Assembly (NCBI GenBank): GCA_902489445.1
Contig: CABTZX010000039.1
Coordinates: 1-13,486, forward strand
Reading direction: 5' to 3'
DNA length: 13,486 bases
Origin: an uncultured Bacteroidales bacterium
GTDB taxonomy: Bacteria > Bacteroidota > Bacteroidia > Bacteroidales > Porphyromonadaceae
Shown in pieces: positions 1 to 5,267 of this stretch. Within the stretch, counting starts at the first letter, position 1, and every line of letters starts with the position of its first letter. The position numbers and the translations under genes were made by a program. The notes below the pieces were generated by a model, which saw nothing but the letters and a program-made list of their open reading frames with translations, had not been told where the DNA came from and did not search any database.

Positions 1-60
1 AAAGTCTATAGACTTTTGGAAAATACTCTATAGACTTTCTGGAAATACTCTATAGACTTT
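1..60. repeat. 22-bp-period palindromic array, three units
   Basis: The core CTATAGACTTT occurs three times, starting at 6, 28 and 50, exactly 22 bp apart. The first unit is a perfect 16-bp palindrome (AAAGTCTATAGACTTT, 1-16). The next two keep the right arm but have a degenerate left arm (TACT in place of AAGT). The layout matches the TATATACCT arrays at 8275-8357 and 10427-10509: a full palindrome first, then half-palindromes at 22-bp spacing. The array may begin to the left of the window. Its function is unknown; a protein-binding or recombination-prone array is possible. Confidence 0.8.
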
Positions 61-165
61 TCCCAGATACCTCCGTACAACCGCTGGACATCTTGGGACC
101 AACGATTTGATCGTATGGGAGCACCGCTCCGATCCCATCGTACAACAGCTCCGCCCCCTCGGTAG
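61..165. repeat. degenerate continuation of the 22-bp array
   Basis: After the palindromic units, a weaker 22-bp rhythm continues. CAAC/CACC cores sit at about 78, 100, 122 and 143, inside blocks such as GTACAACCGCT and TATGGGAGCACCGCTCCG (114-131). The same blocks occur in reverse complement near the right edge of the window (13401-13419, 16 of 18 aligned bases identical to 114-131). No coding frame here looks real. Confidence 0.5.
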
Positions 166-196
166 AAAAGGGCGCGAACGTACATGGGTTGCTTGA

Positions 197-381
197 TGAA
201 GTTGCGCTGGGGTGGGGCAGGACATGCGTGGGTTGGTAGGTGACGGTGCGCTGGGTGGGGCGGGTCCTATGGTAAAAAGTGGGCAAAAGCAGGGGTGAAT
301 GAGTATGAAGTTGCGCAGGGGGGCGGTGCAGGCGTTGGGGTGGGGCGGTGCATGCGTGGGTTGGTGGGTGACGGTGCGCTG
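197..381. repeat. G-rich direct repeat pair
   Basis: A 31-bp block beginning CATGCGTGGGTTGGT occurs at 223-253 and again at 351-381 with a single mismatch, 128 bp apart. Each is preceded by a variant of GAAGTTGCGC and a run of TGGGG/GGGCGG. The plus strand from about 200 to 420 is strongly G-biased, with several G-runs close together (for example around 315-347), so G-quadruplex formation is conceivable. The Pro/Thr/His-rich reading frame on the other strand is a by-product of this composition. Confidence 0.7.
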
Positions 382-430
382 CGATCGGGGCAGGAGATGG
401 TTGGGTGCGGGCGGTATGTTCGTTAAAGGG

Positions 431-600
431 GATCGGAACCAATCGGAATCAATCGGATAAACTCTGATAAGTTCTGATAAACTCTGATAGCCTACGAAAC
501 ACTTTAATCGTTACGAAACACTTTGATACAGTTTGATACACTTTAATACGTTAGGATACGTTACGATACAGTTTGATACACTTCGATACACTTTAATACA
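431..600. repeat. 10-bp-period tandem array, about 17 units
   Basis: The sequence reads as consecutive 10-mers in nearly constant register. It starts with AATCGGAATC-type units (431-460), passes through ACTCTGATAA and GTTCTGATAA (461-490), and then gives nine clear units at 511-600 such as CTTTGATACA, GTTTGATACA and CTTTAATACG. Units vary by substitution and keep their spacing almost without indels. A 10-bp period is close to one helical turn, so each unit presents the same DNA face. A related shorter array lies at 1231-1320. Confidence 0.85.
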
Positions 601-621
601 CCTGGGGGGTGCGCCGTGTTG

Positions 622-629
622 TACCTTTG
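622..629 (+). promoter_or_regulatory. orphan Bacteroidota-type -7 box
   Basis: TACCTTTG fits the TAnnTTTG -7 consensus of the Bacteroidota primary sigma factor and sits in the context TTGTACCTTTGCA. No clear -33 TTG is seen at the expected distance. No gene follows on the plus strand, but a region able to fold (647-697) begins about 10 bases after the predicted transcription start. This could be the promoter of a small RNA, a remnant, or chance. Confidence 0.3.
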
Positions 630-646
630 CATCGTTCCTCAGGGAA

Positions 647-697
647 TAGGCGGTAGTGGCGCGGAGCAAGCGAGCTCCGACACAGTAGTCTCGCCTA
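647..697 (+). other. nested hairpin region, possible small RNA
   Basis: An outer 6-bp stem TAGGCG (647-652) / CGCCTA (692-697) encloses a perfect 6-bp inner stem CGGAGC (662-667) / GCTCCG (674-679) with loop AAGCGA. The region is GC-rich, unlike the flanking 10-bp and 17-bp arrays, and follows a promoter-like box at 622-629. No known RNA family is recognised. No open frame here is believable. Confidence 0.25.
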
Positions 698-730
698 CGG
701 GCACAAGCACCGACGGACATTACCACCGGC

Positions 731-1090
731 TGATTATTAGCATCAGTGGATGGTAGCGTCAGTGGATGATTAACCTCCACGAATGGTTAGTACCGCTTGA
801 TATAAACATCCTTGGATGGTTAGCATCAGTTGATATTAACATCAGTAGATGGTGGCTTCATTGGATGATTATCCTCCACAGATGGTTAGTACCTGATGAT
901 GCTGGCATCAATACAGTTAGTGTTCGTGGATGATTTACCTCCGCGGACGGCTAGTTCCGGTTGATTATTAGCATTAGTGGATTGTGGCGTCAATGGATGA
1001 TTACCTCCACGGGTGGTTAGTACCAGTTGAATTAGCATCTACTGGTAGTTAGCGTCAGTGGATGGGCATAATGCGGATGGTTAGCGCAGC
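731..1090. repeat. degenerate tandem array of about 17 bp, roughly 21 units
   Basis: Units of 15-18 bp follow the pattern GGATGGTTAGCATCAGT. Examples start at 748, 764, 781, 814, 831, 847, 863 and 880, ending with GGATGGTTAGCGCAGC at 1075-1090. There is a higher-order pattern: a doublet of the type GGATGATTACCTCCAC followed by GATGGTTAGTACC recurs at about 764, 863, 930 and 994. Units vary in length and sequence and have no unique spacers, so this is an ageing minisatellite-like array. No protein-coding signal was found on either strand. Confidence 0.8.
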
Positions 1091-1230
1091 GGTGCTGATG
1101 TTCCACCCCGAGAAACAGCGTTCTTTGACATATTGTTTAAGCTCCAGTGAGAGTGAACTCCCACGCCGATAGCATTAATTAGTAACTAAAGTACTTACAG
1201 TAGTTACATTGCTAATAGGTTATTGGAGGC
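1091..1230. other. gap between arrays with an imperfect inverted repeat
   Basis: This AT-richer stretch separates the 17-bp and second 10-bp arrays. It contains an interrupted inverted repeat: TAGCA (1170-1174) and GTAACT (1182-1187) face AGTTAC (1202-1207) and TGCTA (1210-1214). An isolated TTGACA (1125-1130) has no matching downstream box. No gene is seen. Confidence 0.35.
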
Positions 1231-1320
1231 AATCAGACCCAACCAATATCAATCGGAATTAATCGGAGTCGATCGGATTAGATGAGATAAGGTAAGATCT
1301 GATGGATCTCGATAAGTTCC
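1231..1320. repeat. second 10-bp-period array, about nine units
   Basis: Consecutive 10-mers such as AATCAGACCC, AATCGGAATT, AATCGGAGTC, GATCGGATTA and GATGAGATAA run from 1231 to 1320. The order echoes the left array (431-490): AATCGGA-type units come first, then units ending in GATAAGTTC. The two arrays bracket the 17-bp array, so 431-1320 looks like one composite repeat region. A short purine-rich AGGAGAA duplication follows at about 1335-1350. Confidence 0.7.
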
Positions 1321-1405
1321 GGTAGACAGAAGATAGGAGAAAGGAGAAAGGTAAGCGGTGTGAGCGTGCAGGTACTGCGGTGCTTCGGAGCCGTAGGGTG
1401 ACTCG

Positions 1406-2158
1406 TTAGTGAGCCGATTCGGAAGGGTGCGCTACGTGGTAGGCAGAGGGCACTTTGAGTTCGGCGCAAGCGAGTCTCGCGGCATCTTGCTCAGCATCCT
1501 TCTTGGTTCTGCCAATACCGGATGCAATGATCTTTGAGCCGATACTAAGCGTACCGATAAAACCTTTGCGTCCCTTTTCAGTTTTATAGTGAAGTGTGAT
1601 GTTGCGCCTATCCGCCCAGATTTGCAGATCTCCCTTGTAATTGATTACAATAGAGCTGTTTTCATCGGCAATTCGGTAGTACAGAGGAAGCATCTTTTCA
1701 AGGATAAATTGCTTGGCATAGGTCATTCCGCGATCGATGAATATGGCACCGATAATAGCTTCCAATGCATTGCCGGCACTATCCTTATTGAGTGGCGAAT
1801 TGGGTTTGCAGAGAAGCATTTCCCCAATGCCGAGTTGTCCGGCAATTCGATTGCTCACCGAGCGCGATACAATGGCTGATTTCTCAGAGGCGAGCTTTCC
1901 CACATTCCAATCGGGATGCTTGTGGTAGAGCCAATCTGCCACCACCATACCGAGAATGCCATCACCGAGGAACTCAAGCCGATCGTTTGTCCGAATTCGC
2001 TCAGGATCATTCGGTTCGTGGAGAGCGGGATCAATGAAGGCGAGGCAATAGATACCTATATTTTTAGGCGTAAAGCCCAGCATACGGGTAAGTTGCCTTT
2101 TATCAGGAGCCACAACCGGCTGTTCGGTTGCTTTTTTTCTGAAGTTAAAGAGACGCAT
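1406..2158 (-). CDS. rnc: ribonuclease III
   Basis: Double-strand-specific endoribonuclease that processes rRNA precursors and structured RNAs in the cytoplasm; it acts as a dimer. From the ATG at 2158 it is 250 residues. The signature NDRLEFLGD lies at 58-66 with E62 and D66, and a second catalytic block GNALEAIIGA at 129-138 supplies E133. A double-stranded-RNA-binding domain follows at about 172-234 (NYKGDLQIWA, ending KKDAEQDAARLA). The position equivalent to E. coli D114 is Asn (N130) and the first acidic residue is Asp (D59) rather than Glu. As far as I recall, GNAxEA is usual in Bacteroidota. A GTG at 2200 would add 14 unconserved residues; I prefer the ATG because MRLFNFRKK resembles starts I recall from relatives. 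It lies 78 bp downstream of fabF, probably in the same operon. Confidence 0.93.
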   Translation of the reverse strand: MRLFNFRKKATEQPVVAPDKRQLTRMLGFTPKNIGIYCLAFIDPALHEPNDPERIRTNDRLEFLGDGILGMVVADWLYHKHPDWNVGKLASEKSAIVSRSVSNRIAGQLGIGEMLLCKPNSPLNKDSAGNALEAIIGAIFIDRGMTYAKQFILEKMLPLYYRIADENSSIVINYKGDLQIWADRRNITLHYKTEKGRKGFIGTLSIGSKIIASGIGRTKKDAEQDAARLACAELKVPSAYHVAHPSESAH

Positions 2159-2236
2159 ACAAATTATCCAACGAGAGCGATGAAGTGTACGTAATCGCAC
2201 TATTCACCGCTCTTTGTTGTGGTACAAACTTTGCTG

Positions 2237-3493
2237 TTATTCGGTGTACTTTTTGAACAAGATGCTGGCATTGTGCCCACCGAAGCCGAATGTATTGGAT
2301 ATGGCGTTCCTCACTTCGCGCTTCTGCGCCTTGCCAAACGTAAAGTTCAATCGCGAATCGATATCGGGATCTTCATCCCCTTCTTCGTGATTGATAGTGG
2401 GTGGAATGATATTTTCTTCCACTGCCTTTACGGCAACTAACGCTTCCAAAGCCCCGGTAGCCCCCAATAGGTGGCCGGTCATAGACTTAGTAGAGCTAAT
2501 GTTCAGTTTGTAAGCCGAATCACCAAAAACGCTCAAAATGGCTTTCGCTTCGCTAGCGTCTCCCACGGGGGTACTGGTTCCGTGCACATTGATATAGTCA
2601 ATGTCCTCCGGCTTCAGGTTGGCATCCTCAAGTACGCGCTGCATTACCAATTTAGCGCCCAATCCCTCGGGATGGCTTGCGGTAAGATGGTACGCATCCG
2701 CGGATAAGCCAAATCCCCCAAGCTCGGCGTATATATGAGCGCCACGAGCCTTAGCATGCTCCAATTCCTCCAGAATGAGGATAGCACATCCTTCGGCAAG
2801 AACAAAACCATCGCGACTTTTACTAAATGGACGGCTTGCCTTTTGCGGCTCATCATTACGTGTAGAGAGGGCTTTCATGGCGTTAAATCCACCGATACCG
2901 GCTGCAGTTACGGCAGCTTCGCTACCACCGGCCACCATCACTTCAGCTTTACCGAGACGGATCATAATGGCCGCATCGATGATTGCGTTGGTTGAGGAGG
3001 CGCAGGCAGATGCCGTGGAGTAGTTCGGTCCGTGGAATCCGTACGTGATGGAAACCAGCCCGGCGGCGATATCGCTAATCATTTTGGGAATAAAGAAGGG
3101 ATTGAAGCGCGGCCCCCTTTCGGGATCGTACAACATCACTTCTTCCTCAAAAGTGCGAAGTCCACCAATACCGGCAGAGATAATAACCCCGGCCGTATCC
3201 TTGTTCATCGAGTCCAGATCGAGCCCGGAATCCTGCAACGCTTCCTTGGCAGCTACCAGAGCAAACTGTGTATAGCGGTCGTAACGGCGTGCCTCTTTAC
3301 GATCAAAGTGCTCTTCGGGCTGAAAGTTCTTTACTTCGCAAGCGAAGCGTGTTTGGAACTTAGAAGCATCGAAAAGCGTAATCGGAGCGGCACCGCTTTT
3401 GCCTTCAAGCAGGCTGCGCCACGTATCGGGAGCTGAGTTGCCTACGGGAGTGAGTGCTCCCAAGCCTGTTACTACTACCCGTTTAAACTCCAT
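2237..3493 (-). CDS. fabF: beta-ketoacyl-ACP synthase II
   Basis: Condensing enzyme of type II fatty-acid synthesis: it joins malonyl-ACP to an acyl-ACP and so elongates the chain by two carbons in the cytoplasm. At 418 residues it has the normal family length. The Cys-His-His triad is visible: C164 in TASACASS, H304 in VHGTSTPVGD and H341 in SMTGHLLGATGA, with the conserved K336 just before. The C-terminal loop TFGFGGHNAS (401-410) is the usual gating region. The gene starts 5 bp after the acpP stop, so enzyme and carrier protein are almost certainly made from one transcript. No odd substitutions were seen. A FabB-type enzyme is less likely given the neighbour and the length. Confidence 0.97.
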   Translation of the reverse strand: MEFKRVVVTGLGALTPVGNSAPDTWRSLLEGKSGAAPITLFDASKFQTRFACEVKNFQPEEHFDRKEARRYDRYTQFALVAAKEALQDSGLDLDSMNKDTAGVIISAGIGGLRTFEEEVMLYDPERGPRFNPFFIPKMISDIAAGLVSITYGFHGPNYSTASACASSTNAIIDAAIMIRLGKAEVMVAGGSEAAVTAAGIGGFNAMKALSTRNDEPQKASRPFSKSRDGFVLAEGCAILILEELEHAKARGAHIYAELGGFGLSADAYHLTASHPEGLGAKLVMQRVLEDANLKPEDIDYINVHGTSTPVGDASEAKAILSVFGDSAYKLNISSTKSMTGHLLGATGALEALVAVKAVEENIIPPTINHEEGDEDPDIDSRLNFTFGKAQKREVRNAISNTFGFGGHNASILFKKYTE

Positions 3494-3498
3494 TGTAG

Positions 3499-3741
3499 TT
3501 ACTTAGCGTGATTTTTAATGTATTCGACTGCATCACCCACCGTTTTGATGGAACGGGCTTCCTCGTCGGGGATAGTCATATCAAACTGATTTTCGAAAGC
3601 CATCATCAACTCAACGGTATCCAATGAGTCGGCACCCAAGTCGGTTGTGAAGTTGGCTTCCATTGTAATTTGGCTCGGTTCGACGCTAAGTTTGTCGGCT
3701 ACCAATTCGAACACTTGTTCTTGAATTTCCTGTTCTGTCAT
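3499..3741 (-). CDS. acpP: acyl carrier protein
   Basis: Small acidic carrier (80 residues) that holds growing acyl chains on a 4'-phosphopantetheine arm. The attachment serine is S39 in the DSL motif (GADSLDTVELMMAFE). Helix II follows at about 39-52, and the rest matches a standard four-helix ACP (IPDEEARSIKTVGDAVEYI). It is the first gene of the minus-strand operon with fabF 5 bp downstream, the widespread acpP-fabF pairing. The upstream region carries a -7 box (TACCTTTG) on this strand at 3836-3829, giving a leader of about 80 nt. No strong Shine-Dalgarno precedes the ATG, which is usual in Bacteroidota. Confidence 0.98.
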   Translation of the reverse strand: MTEQEIQEQVFELVADKLSVEPSQITMEANFTTDLGADSLDTVELMMAFENQFDMTIPDEEARSIKTVGDAVEYIKNHAK

Positions 3742-3818
3742 GATCTCTTACTCTCGTTTATGGTTCTTTTCTGTTTTTTGAGGAAACGGCCATTACAGTT
3801 AAGTAGTGCATTTTCCTC

Positions 3819-3826
3819 TATCTTTG
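3819..3826 (+). promoter_or_regulatory. -7 box for the purN operon
   Basis: TATCTTTG matches TAnnTTTG, with predicted transcription start near 3832 and a leader of about 90 nt before purN. The -33 region has no good TTG. It is face to face with the acpP box at 3829-3836; together they form the near-palindrome TATCTTTGCACAAAGGTA. Confidence 0.6.
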
Positions 3827-3828
3827 CA

Positions 3829-3836
3829 CAAAGGTA
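3829..3836 (-). promoter_or_regulatory. -7 box for the acpP-fabF-rnc operon
   Basis: On the minus strand this reads TACCTTTG, fitting TAnnTTTG, with predicted start near 3823. It is separated by only two bases from the oppositely directed purN box, so the two polymerase sites would overlap and exclude each other, and the two RNAs would overlap by roughly 10 nt at their 5' ends. Confidence 0.6.
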
Positions 3837-3855
3837 AGGAATAATTTCTTGGCAG

Positions 3856-3871
3856 AGCACTATTTAGTGCT
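3856..3871. promoter_or_regulatory. inverted repeat, candidate operator
   Basis: AGCACTA-TT-TAGTGCT is a perfect 7-bp inverted repeat with a 2-bp centre. It sits about 20 bp upstream of the acpP -7 box (its -33 region) and downstream of the purN start site. A third TAGTGC lies at 3804-3809, in the upstream region of the purN box. The placement suits a regulator acting on both promoters; no regulator is identified. Confidence 0.4.
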
Positions 3872-3920
3872 ACTTTATGCGAAATAACTGCACAAGAAGA
3901 GTTGTAATGTGCGCTGAAAT

Positions 3921-4517
3921 ATGAGTTTAAAAGGAAAAAGAATAGCGGTATTTGTATCGGGGCACGGCACCAATATGGTGCATATTGCGCGATACTTTGA
4001 AGGAACAGGTGTATGCGTGGCGATAGTAATTACCGATAATGCAGCGTGCGAAGCTGTAGCACGGGCGCGAGAATTGGGAATCAGCACGCAGGCGTTTACC
4101 AAGGAGGAAATTAAATTCGGTGATAACGTTGTGGAGCTTCTTCAATCCGAACGAATTGATTTGATCGTTTTGGCTGGCTTTTTAGGGCAAATAGGCAGCG
4201 GATTATTAGCAGCCTTTCCACAACGCATCGTTAATCTGCATCCGGCATTGCTCCCTAAATATGGAGGAAAAGGTATGTACGGCGATCATGTTCATCGTGC
4301 CGTTTTGTCAGCGGGAGAAGCACAAAGCGGTATAACCATTCACCTTGTAGATGAGCAATATGATCATGGAACCATTCTCTGCCAGGCACGCTGTAAAGTA
4401 TTGCCAGACGATACTCCCGAACGGCTTGCCAAACGTATTCATCGCTTAGAATATCTTTATTATCCTATCGTAATTGAGGATCTATTGAAAAAGCAGGATG
4501 AGGCGGACGAAGCCTAA
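3921..4517 (+). CDS. purN: phosphoribosylglycinamide formyltransferase
   Basis: Transfers a formyl group from 10-formyltetrahydrofolate to glycinamide ribonucleotide, the third step of de novo purine synthesis, in the cytoplasm. The protein has 198 residues, close to the usual 190-210. The phosphate-binding loop SGHGTN lies at 13-18, and the catalytic Asn-His-Asp set is N105 and H107 in NLHPALLPKYGG and D148 in YDHGTILCQ. The start is the first in-frame ATG after a divergent promoter region; no clear Shine-Dalgarno is present. It is the first gene of a plus-strand operon, and its last 20 bp overlap the start of the membrane protease gene. The C-terminal tail (KKQDEADEA) is charged and probably disordered. 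Confidence 0.95.
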   Translation: MSLKGKRIAVFVSGHGTNMVHIARYFEGTGVCVAIVITDNAACEAVARARELGISTQAFTKEEIKFGDNVVELLQSERIDLIVLAGFLGQIGSGLLAAFPQRIVNLHPALLPKYGGKGMYGDHVHRAVLSAGEAQSGITIHLVDEQYDHGTILCQARCKVLPDDTPERLAKRIHRLEYLYYPIVIEDLLKKQDEADEA

Positions 4518-5262
4518 TGTAATTCCTTTGGATAAGCAGGAAGCGGTTCGCCGACTTTTTGTGCTTGCATTGGCGTTTGTGCTGTGCTTTGCACTGGTTT
4601 CTCCTCTTTCGGAGTGGCTGGGAGCTTTGGTTCCCGATGAAACAATGCGCAGATTGGTGCAATCCGGCTTATACACCCTATTTCTGTTCGGTATATCCAC
4701 ATACGTTTATACCTATGTTTCGTGTGGTGGTGTTAGCGCAGCTTGGTTGGGGCTGAGCAAACCTCGCTTCCCAAAGCGGTTATTCGGCTTGCCGTTTGGA
4801 ATAGTCTTTTTGCTCGGATTATTTCTATTAGTACTATTACTATGGAGCAGCGCGCAACTGAATCAGCTTGCAATTGAGCATATGGGAGGCGAGTTTGGAG
4901 CGCATCTTCGTGCGATGAGCCGTAAGGCAGCTGAAGCCGAACAACTAATATTGACAGATAAAAGCGCAGGCACCATTCTATTACGCATTTCGGTAGTAGT
5001 GCTGTTGGCGGCTTTCTGCGAAGAACTATTTATGAGAGGGGCATTGCAACCTTTGCTCATTGGTATCACCGGTACTATTCATGCCGGCATTCTGATTACC
5101 GCATTACTGTTTGCGCTACTACACGGAGCTCCCGATAAACTTCTGCCTATTTGGGTTTGGGGGCTCGCATTTGGCTATTTAAAGCAACTTTCGGGAAGTA
5201 TTGTCCCCGGGATGGCACTACATTTGTGCAATAACCTATTGACAATTTTACTTTTTAATTGA
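4498..5262 (+). CDS. CPBP family intramembrane metalloprotease
   Basis: Predicted inner-membrane protein of 254 residues from the CPBP (Abi/CAAX-protease-like) family. The three family motifs are present: EELFMR (E175, E176, R180), FxxxH (F205-H209) and HxxxN (H242-N246). These residues bind the active site in characterised relatives such as Rce1. Hydrophobic segments are seen at about 18-36, 56-74, 96-117, 158-174, 185-208 and 216-228, plus a short one at the C-terminus. The ATG lies 20 bp inside purN, and no other Met occurs until residue 50, so the overlap is real and suggests translational coupling. Family members process prenylated proteins or peptides or confer bacteriocin immunity; the substrate here is unknown and neither operon neighbour suggests one. 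Confidence 0.88.
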   Translation: MRRTKPNVIPLDKQEAVRRLFVLALAFVLCFALVSPLSEWLGALVPDETMRRLVQSGLYTLFLFGISTYVYTYVSCGGVSAAWLGLSKPRFPKRLFGLPFGIVFLLGLFLLVLLLWSSAQLNQLAIEHMGGEFGAHLRAMSRKAAEAEQLILTDKSAGTILLRISVVVLLAAFCEELFMRGALQPLLIGITGTIHAGILITALLFALLHGAPDKLLPIWVWGLAFGYLKQLSGSIVPGMALHLCNNLLTILLFN

Positions 5263-5267
5263 TTCCT

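Noticed and set aside
50..442. 130-codon minus-strand frame rich in Pro, Thr and His
   Set aside because: It is the antisense of the G-rich repeats at 197-381, shows no domain or start signal, and contains the repeat pair itself.
511..780. 89-codon minus-strand frame
   Set aside because: Its C-terminal half is a translation of the 10-bp array and its N-terminus of the 17-bp array; no protein-like features.
731..1090. CRISPR array
   Set aside because: Units are 15-18 bp, degenerate and directly adjacent with no unique spacers, and there are no cas genes.
1125..1130. TTGACA as a classical -35 box
   Set aside because: No matching -10 or Bacteroidota -7 box lies at a suitable distance and no gene follows on that strand.
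1406..2158. RNase III inactive because the E. coli D114 equivalent is Asn
   Set aside because: GNAxEA is, to my knowledge, the usual form in Bacteroidota, and E62, D66 and E133 are intact, so loss of activity is not supported.
2159..2200. GTG start extending RNase III by 14 residues
   Set aside because: The extra residues look unconserved, GTG is a weaker start, and the ATG at 2158 gives a typical-length protein.
5259..5267. TTG start for the AddB-like gene
   Set aside because: It adds only three residues and an ATG follows at 5268 at a normal 5-bp distance from the previous stop.
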